NCBI RefSeq assembly: GCF_013184545.1
Contig: NZ_JAAOJA010000004.1
Coordinates: 62,001 to 126,000 of the forward strand
Direction of reading: 5' to 3'
From: Pseudomonas tumuqii
GTDB lineage: Bacteria > Pseudomonadota > Gammaproteobacteria > Pseudomonadales > Pseudomonadaceae
Length of the DNA: 64,000 nt
Part shown: piece after piece, positions 8,906-17,256 of the stretch
Layout of the letters: each line of letters begins with the position of its first letter
Numbering within the stretch: the stretch's first letter is position 1
Program-made: the position numbers and the translations under genes
The notes under the pieces: model-generated
Database searches by the model: none
What the model was told of the DNA's origin: nothing
What the model saw: only the letters and a program-made list of their open reading frames with translations

Positions 8906-9149
8906 TAGAACCTGTTCACGATCTCGCGAGCTAGAGCCATGCAAGGCGCTACATTAGTAACAGCCTTCGGCTGGTCAAAACAGGCGAGGAAGCGGACTGG
9001 GCTCGCACACGAGTGTACTTTTGTACATGAGCATTACTCGCTCCGCTTGCCCTCCGGGCCGGCCTAAAGGCCGTTCGGTGGCAAGCCACCGTCCGAGCCT
9101 GTTTTTAACGCCGCAGGGCCGACGCGCAGCAGATTGTGAGCAGGTTCTA
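8906..9149. mobile_element. MITE-like element with 19-bp terminal inverted repeats
   Basis: The left end TAGAACCTGTTCACGATCT (8906-8924) matches the inverted right end AGATTGTGAGCAGGTTCTA (9131-9149) at 17 of 19 positions. The 244-bp interior has no coding frame but several nested palindromes: TGTAC-TTTT-GTACA, GGCCGGCCTAAAGGCCG, GTGGC-AA-GCCAC, and an AAACAGGC/GCCTGTTT pair. Both ends begin or end in TA, compatible with a TA-targeting transposase supplied in trans. The right end overlaps the dctM stop: its TAG is part of the terminal repeat. I recall similar intergenic repeats in pseudomonads, but copy number was not checked. Confidence 0.6.
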
Positions 9150-10427
9150 CAGCACCATGCTCGGCAGCCACAGCGAGATGGCCGGAATATAGGTCACGGC
9201 CATCAGCACCATAAACAGCGCGGCGTAGAACGGCAGCAGTGCCTTGATGGTGTTCTCGATAGTCACCTTGCCGATGGCCGCGCCGACAAACAGCACCGCG
9301 CCCACCGGCGGGGTGATCAGGCCGATGCCCAGGTTGACCAGCATGATCATGCCGAAGTGCACCGGGTCGACGCCAATATCCACCACCACCGGCAGCAGGA
9401 TCGGCGTGAGGATCAGGATCAGCGGGGCCATGTCCATCAGCGTGCCGAGAGCCAGCAGCATAAAGTTGATGCACATCAGAATCACGTAGCGGTTATCCGA
9501 CAGGGTCAGGAACAGCGCGGTGATCTTCGAGGGGATCTGCATCAGGGTCATGATGTAGCCGAAGCTGGCGGCGAAGGCGATCAGGATCATCACGATCGAC
9601 AGCGTACGCACGGTGCGGTGCAGCAGCTTGGGCAGCTCGCGCCACTTGTAGTCGCGGTAGATAAACATGGTCACGAAGAACGCCCAGACCACGGCGATGG
9701 AGGCCGACTCGGTGGCGGTGAATATGCCCGAGAGGATGCCGCCGAGGATGATCACCATGGTGAACAGGCCCCATAGCGCATCCACACAGATTTTCAGCGC
9801 TTGCTTGAGCGGGATGACCTCGCCCTTGGGGTAATTGCGTTTGCGCGCAAAGTACAGGCACATGCCCATCATCACCGCGCTGAGCAATAGCCCCGGGCCG
9901 ATGCCGGCGATAAACAGCGAGGCGATGGACACCGTGCCGCCGGCCGCCAGCGAGTACAGCACCGAGTTGTGGCTGGGTGGGGTCAGCAGCGCTTGTACCG
10001 AGCCGCTGACGGTGACCGCGGTGGAGTACTCACGCGGGTAGCCCTTCTTTTCCATTTCCGGGATCAGCACCGAACCGACCGAGGCGGTATCGGCCAGGGA
10101 CGAGCCGGAGATGGCGCCGAAGAAGGTCGAGGCGAGGATGTTGACCAGCGACAGGCCGCCCCGCACGAAACCCACCAGCACGTTGGCGAAATTCACCAGA
10201 CGCCGCGACATGCCGCCTTCGGCCATGATCGCGCCAGCCAGGACGAAGAACGGGATGGCCAGCAGGGAGAATTTGCTCACGCCACCGCTGATCTGAATCA
10301 TGATCGCGTGGAACGGAATATCGATGTACCAGGCACCGAGCAAGGCCGATATGCCCAGGGAATAGGCCACGGGTACGCGCAGCAGAATCAGGACGAGAAA
10401 GCTGCCAAGCAGGATTAGCGCATCCAT
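9147..10427 (-). CDS. dctM: TRAP transporter large permease (DctM type)
   Basis: A 426-residue membrane protein with about twelve hydrophobic segments, the usual DctM length. It has the family patterns AYSLGISALLG and SGSSLADTASVGSVLIPEMEKKGY near residues 110-140, and GLITPPVGAVLFVGAAIGK near the end. DctM is the sodium-coupled translocation subunit that takes substrate from the periplasmic binding protein. Its ATG directly follows the dctQ stop (TAAATG). With udh and the lactonase upstream in the same operon, the likely cargo is a hexuronate. The stop codon TAG lies in the terminal repeat of the adjacent MITE-like element, so the natural C-terminus may have been altered slightly. Confidence 0.93.
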   Translation of the reverse strand: MDALILLGSFLVLILLRVPVAYSLGISALLGAWYIDIPFHAIMIQISGGVSKFSLLAIPFFVLAGAIMAEGGMSRRLVNFANVLVGFVRGGLSLVNILASTFFGAISGSSLADTASVGSVLIPEMEKKGYPREYSTAVTVSGSVQALLTPPSHNSVLYSLAAGGTVSIASLFIAGIGPGLLLSAVMMGMCLYFARKRNYPKGEVIPLKQALKICVDALWGLFTMVIILGGILSGIFTATESASIAVVWAFFVTMFIYRDYKWRELPKLLHRTVRTLSIVMILIAFAASFGYIMTLMQIPSKITALFLTLSDNRYVILMCINFMLLALGTLMDMAPLILILTPILLPVVVDIGVDPVHFGMIMLVNLGIGLITPPVGAVLFVGAAIGKVTIENTIKALLPFYAALFMVLMAVTYIPAISLWLPSMVL

Positions 10428-10955
10428 TTACACGGCCTCCTTGCTGTCTTCAAGCAGCTCGAAGTTGACCACGCGGCGGTGGCTCTGGTCGCCGAGGAAC
10501 AGGCGCTCAAGAACGAAGACCAGGGTCACGAAACCGCCAATCGGAATGGGGGAGTAGCTGATGCCTACGCGCAGTGTCGGTAGCGTACTCATGAACTGGT
10601 TCCAGGTGGCCGCGCACAGCTTGATGCCCCAGATGGTCATAAACAGGGCGATGGCCGCCATCAGCAGCTGCACCAGCAGGCTGATGCTGGGTTGCCACGC
10701 GGGTGACAGGCGGTCGGTAAAGGTGGTCACGGCCATGTGTGCACCGGCCCTATAACTGGCGGCGGCACCGATAAAGGTGAACAGCACCATCAGCATGATC
10801 GCAATGGGCTCCGGCCAACCGGCGCCACTGCCCAGTACGTAACGGGCGAAAATGCCCCATGGAATGATCAGCGCCATCACGACGATGGCGGTGCCAGCGA
10901 CCCAGATGCAGGCCTGGTAAATCACGTCGTTGATGCGTAACAGCAAGTTTTTCAT
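10428..10955 (-). CDS. dctQ: TRAP transporter small permease (DctQ type)
   Basis: A 175-residue protein with four hydrophobic segments, as expected for the DctQ subunit. Segment one is around residues 15-38 and includes the conserved IPWGIFARYVLG. The charged-aromatic GAGWPEPIAIMLMV precedes segment two. DctQ forms the membrane heterodimer with DctM. It starts about 65 bp after dctP and abuts dctM without spacing, so the pair is translationally coupled. Part of the uronate operon driven from the udh promoter. Confidence 0.92.
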   Translation of the reverse strand: MKNLLLRINDVIYQACIWVAGTAIVVMALIIPWGIFARYVLGSGAGWPEPIAIMLMVLFTFIGAAASYRAGAHMAVTTFTDRLSPAWQPSISLLVQLLMAAIALFMTIWGIKLCAATWNQFMSTLPTLRVGISYSPIPIGGFVTLVFVLERLFLGDQSHRRVVNFELLEDSKEAV

Positions 10956-11020
10956 GAGACTTCACCACGCGCGTGGCGACGGCCTAAGCAGCCGCCACGG
11001 GGTTCTTCAGAGATACTGAG

Positions 11021-11992
11021 TTACTGGACTGCTTCGATACGCTTGATCAGCTCAGCGTAGGGCGCGCCGTATTTCGCACGAATCGGCGCGGTGGCGTCGA
11101 AGAAGGGCTTCTTGTCGACTTCGATAAACTCGACGCCGGCTTCTTTCAGCTTGGCTTCGCTGCTGGCGGACTTTTCATCCCACAGCTTGCGCTCTTCGAA
11201 CTGCGCTTCCTTGGCGTACTTCTTGACGATCTCTTGCTGCTCGTGGGTGAGCTTGTTCCAGCTGGCCTTGGACATCACCAGTGGCTCCGGCAGGATCAGG
11301 TGGCCAGTCAGGCTGTAGTACTTGGCCGTGCGGTAGTGGTTGTGTTCAAGCATGGTCGGCGGGTTGTTTTCCGCGCCGTCGACGACGCCAGTCTGCAAGG
11401 CGCTGAAGATTTCGCCGGTGTCCATGGCCACGCCATTGGCGCCCATGGCGTTGAAGGTCTCGATAAACAGCGGGTTGCCCATCACGCGGATCTTCATGCC
11501 CTTGAGGTCTTCAAGGTTGCGTACCGGCTTCTTGGAATAGATGTTGCGGGTACCGCCATCCATCCAGGCCAGGCCGACCATGTTGAATTCGGAGTTGGTG
11601 ATCTTGTCGAGGATTTCCTGGCCGATTTCACCGTCGATGATCGCGCGCATGTGCGCCGTGTCGCGGAAGATAAATGGCATGTTGAACACGTTGACGTCCG
11701 GTACCACCGGGCCAACGGTACCCAGGCTGACGCGGGTCATTTGAACGGCACCGATCTGCACCTGCTCGACCACTTCCTTTTCCGAGCCCAGCACGCCACC
11801 GGCGAACATCTTGAAGCTCAGCTCACCATTGGTGGCCGCTTCGATCTTCTTGCCCATGGCTTCCTGGGCGACAACGGTCGGGTAACCGGCCGGATGAATC
11901 TCGGCCATCTTCATGGTGGTGGCTTGCGCCAGACCTGAAAGGCAGAAGGCAAAGGGCAGGGCGGCGACAAGCAACTTGCGTTTGAAGGTCAT
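11021..11992 (-). CDS. dctP: TRAP transporter solute-binding protein (DctP type)
   Basis: A 323-residue periplasmic binding protein. The signal peptide is MTFKRKLLVAALPFAFCLSG, cleaved around AQA-TTMKMAE. The mature part shows the DctP hallmarks: GGVLGSEKEVVEQVQIGAVQM, then the ligand-contacting IRVMGNPLF with Arg, and the downstream FSALQTGVVDGAENNPP. The Arg in IRVM normally salt-bridges a substrate carboxylate, in keeping with a uronate ligand. The start at 11990-11992 follows GGAGCTTCACC. It sits 77 bp downstream of the lactonase gene and upstream of dctQ. The specificity assignment rests on operon context. Confidence 0.93.
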   Translation of the reverse strand: MTFKRKLLVAALPFAFCLSGLAQATTMKMAEIHPAGYPTVVAQEAMGKKIEAATNGELSFKMFAGGVLGSEKEVVEQVQIGAVQMTRVSLGTVGPVVPDVNVFNMPFIFRDTAHMRAIIDGEIGQEILDKITNSEFNMVGLAWMDGGTRNIYSKKPVRNLEDLKGMKIRVMGNPLFIETFNAMGANGVAMDTGEIFSALQTGVVDGAENNPPTMLEHNHYRTAKYYSLTGHLILPEPLVMSKASWNKLTHEQQEIVKKYAKEAQFEERKLWDEKSASSEAKLKEAGVEFIEVDKKPFFDATAPIRAKYGAPYAELIKRIEAVQ

Positions 11993-12069
11993 GGTGAAGC
12001 TCCAGTCTTGTTGTTGTTGGATGTGCAGCGTTGCGAAAACCGAGCGCGCGACCAATCGCGAGTCGCCGC

Positions 12070-12957
12070 TCAGTTGTTGAAGCAGGTTTCCTCCAGTCCC
12101 TTGGCCCCGGGTTGCAGGGCGAACACACCGCCAGCCAGTGGCTGGTCGCTGAGGTCGCCGGCCGGGCGGATCGAGGTGACAAACAGGGTGTCCAGATTGC
12201 GCCCGCCAAAGGCGCACATGGTTGGCTTCTTCACTGGCACGGCGAGGGAGCGGTCCAGGCGGCCGTCGGGGCTGAAGCGGTGGATCAGGCCGGCGTCGTT
12301 GGCGCAGATCCAGTAGCCGCCTTCGCTGTCCACCGCCGCGCCATCGGGGCGGCCGGGGTGCTGGCGCATGTCGACGAACAAGCGGCGGTTATGCGGCGTG
12401 CCGCTGTCGATGTCGTAGTCGAAGGCCCAGATGGCCTGCACCGAAGGGTGCGAGTCGGACAGGTACAGGGTGCGACCGTCCGGGCTGAAGGCCAGGCCGT
12501 TGGGAACGATAAGCGCGCCGATTTGCGCGGCAAGCGGCTCGTGTTGCCCGACGCAGTAGCGGTACAGGGCACCGACTGGCGCGGCGGCGCTCATATCGAG
12601 CAGCATGCTGCCGGCCCAGAAGCGGCCCTGGCGGTCGCAGCGGCCATCGTTGAAGCGCATAGCCGGGAGGGCATGCGCCACGCTGCTGAGTGGGCGGCTG
12701 TGCAGGCTGCCGTCGGTGCCGGGCTGCAGGTGAAACAGGCCACTCTGCATGCCCGCGATCCAGCCGCCGTCACGACAGCGGGCAATACAGGCAAGCATTT
12801 GCGGAGCCGTCCATTGCTGGGTGCGATTATCCGCGGGGCTCCAGCGGTACAGCTGGCCGGCCGGGATATCGACCCAGTACAGGGCCTGTTCCTCGGTGCT
12901 CCACACCGGGCTTTCGCCGGTGGCATTGCGTGCGTCGACAATCAGTTCGGCTTGCAT
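12070..12957 (-). CDS. SMP-30/gluconolactonase-family aldarolactone hydrolase (UxuL-like)
   Basis: A 295-residue six-bladed beta-propeller of the SMP-30/regucalcin family. Metal-binding and catalytic positions are visible: Glu in NATGESPVW (about residue 15), Asn in RFNDGRCD, Asn in IVPNGLAFS, and Asp in GAAVDSEGGYW. Located directly after udh (43-bp gap), it most likely hydrolyses the galactaro- or glucaro-1,5-lactone made by uronate dehydrogenase to galactarate or glucarate. From memory this corresponds to UxuL. The ATG at 12955-12957 follows AAAGGGGAACC and is preferred over an upstream frame that would overlap udh. Confidence 0.85.
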   Translation of the reverse strand: MQAELIVDARNATGESPVWSTEEQALYWVDIPAGQLYRWSPADNRTQQWTAPQMLACIARCRDGGWIAGMQSGLFHLQPGTDGSLHSRPLSSVAHALPAMRFNDGRCDRQGRFWAGSMLLDMSAAAPVGALYRYCVGQHEPLAAQIGALIVPNGLAFSPDGRTLYLSDSHPSVQAIWAFDYDIDSGTPHNRRLFVDMRQHPGRPDGAAVDSEGGYWICANDAGLIHRFSPDGRLDRSLAVPVKKPTMCAFGGRNLDTLFVTSIRPAGDLSDQPLAGGVFALQPGAKGLEETCFNN

Positions 12958-13000
12958 GGCAGCTGGTTCCCCTTTGGTGGTTCTGCAGCGCAGGGGTGTT

Positions 13001-13828
13001 TCAGGCGTCGCCGAATGGGCCGGCGGCAACGAAGGCACCGCCCTGGTAGACCATCGCCGGATCATCGGCGGCGGGCATGGGCTGGGCTTCGATCCGGCTG
13101 CGGAACTGCTCCGAGCTGTCCTTGGGCTGGTAGCCCAAGTGCGTGGCCAGGTGGTTGTCCCACCAGACGTTGTGGTTATCCGACATGCCGTAAACCACGG
13201 TGTGGCCGACGTTGGGGGTGTACAGGGCGCGTTCGAGCAGCTGGGTCAGGTCGCTGTAGCTCAGCCAGGTGCTCATCATTCGGCGGTTGTGCGGCTCGGG
13301 GAAGGAGGAGCCGATGCGGATGCTCACGGTCTCGATGCCGTAGCGGTCGAAGTAGAAGCTGGCCATGTCTTCGCCGTAGGACTTGGACAGGCCGTAGTAG
13401 CTGTCCGGTCGGCGCGGCGCGTTGGCGTCGATAAATTGGTTCTGCTTGTAGAAGCCGATCACATGGTTGGAGCTGGCGAAGATCACCCGCTTGACGCCAT
13501 GCCGGCGCGCCGCTTCATAGATGTGGAACACGCCGCAGATATTGGCCCCGAGGATTTCCTCGAACGAGCGCTCGACCGACACCCCGCCGAAGTGCAGGAT
13601 CGCGTCCACGCCCTCGACCAGCTGGTGTACCGCGGCCTTGTCGGCCAGGTCGCAGACCTGGACTTCTTCATAGGCGCCAGCGGCGGGAGCCATCTCGGCG
13701 ATATCGGACACCCGCATGATGGCGGCGTAAGGCCGCAGGCTTTCCCGCAGCACCTTGCCCAGACCGCCAGCGGCACCGGTGAGCAGCAGTCGATTGAAGG
13801 GGGCTGGGACGTTGGCTGTTGGGGTCAT
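13001..13828 (-). CDS. udh: NAD-dependent uronate dehydrogenase
   Basis: A 275-residue short-chain (extended) dehydrogenase closely resembling the characterised Pseudomonas syringae Udh. The NAD-binding glycine motif TGAAGGLGK is near residues 14-22, with an aspartate at the end of strand 2 (RVSDIAEM), a Ser-rich FASSNHVIGFYK, and the catalytic YYGLSK (Tyr-x3-Lys). It oxidises D-galacturonate and D-glucuronate at C1 to aldaro-1,5-lactones. First gene of an operon that continues with the lactonase and TRAP transporter. Its ATG lies 31 bp after the operator at 13859-13878 and behind a near-consensus promoter. An upstream in-frame ATG (13856-13858) overlaps the operator edge and is less likely. 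Confidence 0.95.
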   Translation of the reverse strand: MTPTANVPAPFNRLLLTGAAGGLGKVLRESLRPYAAIMRVSDIAEMAPAAGAYEEVQVCDLADKAAVHQLVEGVDAILHFGGVSVERSFEEILGANICGVFHIYEAARRHGVKRVIFASSNHVIGFYKQNQFIDANAPRRPDSYYGLSKSYGEDMASFYFDRYGIETVSIRIGSSFPEPHNRRMMSTWLSYSDLTQLLERALYTPNVGHTVVYGMSDNHNVWWDNHLATHLGYQPKDSSEQFRSRIEAQPMPAADDPAMVYQGGAFVAAGPFGDA

Positions 13829-13858
13829 GGCAGGCTCTGCTTTGTTGTTATTGGGCAT

Positions 13859-13878
13859 GTCATCTGTTGTCGTATGAC
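13859..13878. promoter_or_regulatory. Operator site upstream of udh
   Basis: On the minus strand it reads GTCATACG-ACAA-CAGATGAC, a 20-bp near-palindrome. It lies immediately downstream of the udh minus-10 box, where a bound FadR-type protein would block transcription. Confidence 0.75.
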
Positions 13879-13886
13879 TTGTGTCG

Positions 13887-13916
13887 ATTATCATCAGGCC
13901 TGTGGGCAAATGTCAA
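13887..13916 (-). promoter_or_regulatory. Sigma-70 promoter of the udh-lactonase-TRAP operon
   Basis: Minus 35 TTGACA (13911-13916, minus strand), an 18-bp spacer, and minus 10 GATAAT (13887-13892). It is preceded by CGCG and followed by the operator. The same arrangement precedes gudD (19984-20013) and oprD (46156-46185). Confidence 0.75.
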
Positions 13917-14119
13917 CGCGCAAGAGGAACCAGTTGCGGTTATTCGTCTGCTTGATGCCGCGATTTGTCAGGCGCTAAACCCTTGGTAATGTGTGGTTTT
14001 ATTCTGGCTTAAGGCCTCTATAACGCCAGCTGCAGGGCTGTTTGGCAAGCACCTGAGTGGCTCTTGCCAGGCCCAGGCCGGTTGTCCGGCAAACCTGAGG
14101 TCCGCCACTACCGACTAAA

Positions 14120-14139
14120 GTTGTATGACAACGTATCTC
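14120..14139. promoter_or_regulatory. Orphan copy of the sugar-acid operator
   Basis: GTTGTATG-ACAA-CGTATCTC on the plus strand, 18 of 20 positions like the kdgD operator. No intact sugar-acid gene follows. The next plus-strand gene is trmK, 320 bp away. The minus-35 expected 17 bp before TATCTC is poor (CCGACT), so this looks like a decayed promoter. Confidence 0.65.
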
Positions 14140-14197
14140 GCGTCAGCAGTGTACAGCCGCTGGCCAAGCTGCGTGGACTTCCTAGGGGCATGCTTGA

Positions 14198-14311
14198 GCA
14201 GAAAATCTCCCGACTTGCGCGCCGCTGCCGCGTATCGCCGAACCGGCGCTGGCGCGTGAGCCGTTGCGGCTGGATGTGGGGTTCGAGTTGATCGAGTGGG
14301 GGAGTGGCTGA
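14198..14311 (+). other. Possible remnant of a gene once behind the orphan operator
   Basis: A 37-codon frame ending in TGA with protein-like composition (PRIAEPALAREPLRLDVGF, ending ELIEWGSG). It starts just after an in-frame TGA and has no start codon of its own. An ATG with another frame (MLEQKISRL) lies at 14190. I do not recognise the family. The reading is that a small regulon gene was deleted or frame-shifted here, leaving its operator. The rest of the 13,917-14,458 interval holds nothing I can identify. Confidence 0.25.
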
Positions 14312-14458
14312 TTGCAGGTGGTGGGGCGAGTAGGGCACACAGATCCAGACCGAACCGCAGCGCTGCTCGCAAGCATTTGCCATCCCCCGCATTGCTCGGC
14401 AGAATCGCGCGCCGATCTGGCCGTCCGTGTCGGACGTCGGTGGTGAAAGGGGTTGAAG

Positions 14459-15154
14459 TTGAACGAACGGGTATTGTCCATGCGTCTGGAGCGTGTAGCG
14501 GCGCATGTACCTGCAGGTGCGCGGCTGGCCGATATCGGTTCGGATCACTGCTACCTGCCCGTGGCGTTGATGCGTCGCGGCGTCATCACGGCGGCGGTGG
14601 CCGGCGAGGTGGCTTTGACGCCGTTTCACGCGGCTGAACGTACCGTGCGCGAGAACGAGCTGAGCCAGCGCATCAGCGTGCGCCTCGCTAATGGCCTGGC
14701 GGCAATCGAGCCGGGCGACAGGATCACGGCGATCAGTCTCTGTGGCATGGGCGGCGAGAGAATCCGCGACATCCTCGACAGCGGCAAGGCCCGCCTGAGC
14801 GGTAATGAGCGCCTGATCCTGCAGCCCAACGGCGGCGAGCAGCCACTGCGCCAATGGCTGATGGACAATGGCTACTGCATCCTTTGCGAGGAAGTGCTGC
14901 GGGAAAACCGCTTCTACTACGAAATCATCGTCGCCGAGCGCATGAGGCCGGTGATGTACTGCGCTGAGGAGCTGTACTTCGGCCCGCAGCAGCTGCAGCA
15001 ACGCAGCCCGGCATTTCTGACCAAGTGGCAGCGAATGTTGCGCTTGAAGCAGCGCACCCTGGCCGACTTCGCCCAGGCGCGGCAGGCCGTGCCCGAGGCG
15101 AAGGTGCAGGAGGTTGCCCAACACGCCCGGTGGATTAGCGAGATGCTGGCTTAA
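14459..15154 (+). CDS. trmK: tRNA (adenine22-N1)-methyltransferase family protein (TrmK-like)
   Basis: A 231-residue class I SAM-dependent methyltransferase of the TrmK/YqfN family. Motif I ADIGSDHCYLPVALMRRG (about residues 22-39), GEVAL as the acidic strand-2 loop, and CGMGGERIRDIL as the family motif in place of a common NPPY. TrmK methylates N1 of A22 in tRNA. The start is taken as TTG at 14459 (LNERVLSMRLERV) because AAGGGG lies 8 bp before it. An in-frame ATG at 14480 is the alternative. It is convergent with tctA (19 bp apart) and functionally unrelated to the flanking sugar-acid genes. Confidence 0.83.
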   Translation: MNERVLSMRLERVAAHVPAGARLADIGSDHCYLPVALMRRGVITAAVAGEVALTPFHAAERTVRENELSQRISVRLANGLAAIEPGDRITAISLCGMGGERIRDILDSGKARLSGNERLILQPNGGEQPLRQWLMDNGYCILCEEVLRENRFYYEIIVAERMRPVMYCAEELYFGPQQLQQRSPAFLTKWQRMLRLKQRTLADFAQARQAVPEAKVQEVAQHARWISEMLA

Positions 15155-15173
15155 GCGTGGCCAGGGGGCAGGC

Positions 15174-16694
15174 TCAGGTTCGCAGTATCTCGTTCACCAG
15201 GCTTTTCTTGCTGCGCAGTGCGCTGACGACCTGCCAGAGGATAAAGACCAGGGCCAGGCCGAGGAATGCCGCGGCGATGGGGTTGCTGAGAAACGCGCCG
15301 AAGTTGCCGTCGGAGAGCATCAGGCCGCGGCGCAGGTTGGTCTCGGCCATGGGCCCGAGGATAAAACCGATGATAAAGGGGGCCGCCGGCATCCCGGCTT
15401 TGACGAAGAGGTAACCGAGCAGGCCGAACAGCAGGATCGACCAGACGTCGAACAGCCGGCTGCTCAGGCCGAAGGCACCGACCACGCAGAGCACCAGGAT
15501 GATCGGCAGGAGGATGTGCTTGGGCACGTCGAGCAGTTTGATGAACAGGCGCAGGCCGTAGAACTCCATGAACAGCATCAGCACGGTGGACATGATCAGC
15601 GCGGCGAAGATGGTGTACACCAGCGGTCCCTGGCTGATGAACAGTAGCGGACCGGGCTGGATGCCGTGGATCAGGAAACCGCCGAGCAGGATCGCGGTGA
15701 CGGTGTCGCCGGGAATGCCCAGGGTCATCAGCGGCAGCATGGCCCCGCCGATGCCGGCGTTGTTGGCCGTTTCGCTGGCCACCACGCCGCCGATATTGCC
15801 CTTGCCGTAGGTTTCCGGGTTCTTCGCGCGCTTCTTCGAGATGATGTAGGCGACCAGGTTGGAGGTGCCTGCGCCGATGCCCGGGAGGATGCCGATACCC
15901 AGGCCGATCAGGCCGGAGCGCCCGGCGTTGGGCAGCTGCTCGCGGAACTCCTTGAGCGAGAAGCCGAAGCCCTTGATGTTCTTCATGCTCACCGCTTGCG
16001 CTTTGCTCTGGTGGGCGTGGCGGCCGCTCTCGGCCAGTTTGATGATCTCGGCCACGGCGAACATGCCGACCATCACCGTGAGCATGGCGAAGCCGCCATT
16101 GAGCTCGGCGACGCCGAAGGTGAAGCGGCGGATCGCCTCCACCGGGGCGATGCCCACGGTGGACACGGCAAAGCCCAGGGCACCGGCGAACAGGCCCTTG
16201 ACCATGGAGCCGGCGGACAGGGTGGCGATCAGGGTCAGGGAGAACACCGCGATGGCGAAGTATTCATGGGGACCGAAACGCAGGGCGACCTTGGCCAGCT
16301 GCGGGGCGATAAACATCAGCGCCGCGATGCTGAAAATGGTGCCGAGAAAGGAAAACACGATACCGACGCCGAGGGCCTTGACCCCATGGCCCTGTTCCAT
16401 CAGCGGACCGCCATCGAACACCGTGGCGATCGAGGAGGGCGTGCCGGGGATCTTCAGCAGGATGGCCGAGATCAGCCCGCCCGAGGTGGCCCCGATAAAC
16501 AGCGCGACCAGCAGCGACAGGCCGGCTTGCGGGCCCATGGTGAAGGTCAGCGGCAGGCACAGGGCCACCGCCATGGTCGCCGACAGGCCGGGCACCGCGC
16601 CGAAGACGATGCCGACGGCGACACCGATCACCATCAGCAGCATGATATGGAGCGAGAAGACGGCACCGAAGCCTTGCTGCAGTAATTCGAGCAT
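15174..16694 (-). CDS. tctA: Tripartite tricarboxylate transporter, large permease (TctA)
   Basis: A 506-residue membrane protein with about eleven to twelve hydrophobic segments and full family length. It carries the duplicated TctA signature: VFGAVPGLSATMAVALCLP near residues 28-46 and GLGIGILPGIGAGTSNLVAY in the second half, plus ATSGGLISAILLKIPGTPSS. It works with TctB in the membrane and the periplasmic TctC to import carboxylates using ion gradients. Start has a strong AAGGAGG. Last gene of gudD-tctC-tctB-tctA, so glucarate or galactarate is the inferred cargo. Confidence 0.95.
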   Translation of the reverse strand: MLELLQQGFGAVFSLHIMLLMVIGVAVGIVFGAVPGLSATMAVALCLPLTFTMGPQAGLSLLVALFIGATSGGLISAILLKIPGTPSSIATVFDGGPLMEQGHGVKALGVGIVFSFLGTIFSIAALMFIAPQLAKVALRFGPHEYFAIAVFSLTLIATLSAGSMVKGLFAGALGFAVSTVGIAPVEAIRRFTFGVAELNGGFAMLTVMVGMFAVAEIIKLAESGRHAHQSKAQAVSMKNIKGFGFSLKEFREQLPNAGRSGLIGLGIGILPGIGAGTSNLVAYIISKKRAKNPETYGKGNIGGVVASETANNAGIGGAMLPLMTLGIPGDTVTAILLGGFLIHGIQPGPLLFISQGPLVYTIFAALIMSTVLMLFMEFYGLRLFIKLLDVPKHILLPIILVLCVVGAFGLSSRLFDVWSILLFGLLGYLFVKAGMPAAPFIIGFILGPMAETNLRRGLMLSDGNFGAFLSNPIAAAFLGLALVFILWQVVSALRSKKSLVNEILRT

Positions 16695-16706
16695 GGTCGA
16701 TCCTCC

Positions 16707-17195
16707 TTAGAACGGCAGCAGCCCGGAAGGCAGCATCAGATCGAAGGCCTCGCGGAACAGTAGGTAGGTGATGGCCGACGTGACTACGGCGATCAGGGCA
16801 TAGACGAGGTGGTTGACCCGATGATCGAGCGGGGTCAGCACGATGAACTGCAGGTACAGGTAGATCACGGTCATGATCGGAAAACCAATCGGGTTGAGCA
16901 GGGCGATATAGCCGAGGATCAACGCCAGGGTCTTGACCACCGTCTTGATATCGCTGCCGCCCGCCACCTCGGCTTCGCCATCGGGGTGGTACTCCGTCAC
17001 GGCTTGAGTACAGTTGCGTACGCTCAGCAGTTGCAGCACGCCGAGCAGGCAGAGCATGGCCGACAGCAGGCTGGGCACAAAGGCCGCGTCGATGCCGTTG
17101 TGACGCGGCAACTGGATGGTCATTAACAGGTAGCCGAGACTGGCGCCGAGCATGGCGATGCCGATCAGCAGCTCCTTTTTCTTGGTGGTAGCCAT
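16707..17195 (-). CDS. tctB: Tripartite tricarboxylate transporter, small permease (TctB)
   Basis: A 162-residue protein with four hydrophobic segments (about residues 8-26, 42-60, 88-108, 118-150) separated by a charged loop (EYHPDGEAEVAGGSDIK), the standard TctB plan. It pairs with TctA. It lies 12 bp before tctA and 61 bp after tctC on the same strand. Sequence conservation in TctB is low, so identification rests on topology and operon position. Confidence 0.9.
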   Translation of the reverse strand: MATTKKKELLIGIAMLGASLGYLLMTIQLPRHNGIDAAFVPSLLSAMLCLLGVLQLLSVRNCTQAVTEYHPDGEAEVAGGSDIKTVVKTLALILGYIALLNPIGFPIMTVIYLYLQFIVLTPLDHRVNHLVYALIAVVTSAITYLLFREAFDLMLPSGLLPF

Positions 17196-17256
17196 CGGGA
17201 AACCTCAGGGGATGGGGCCGGGCACCGGCCAGCACTCGGGCTGGCCGGGTCACCTG

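Noticed and set aside
12031..13434. Long plus-strand frames over the lactonase and udh genes
   Set aside because: Antisense to two clear enzymes; the composition is a codon-bias artefact.
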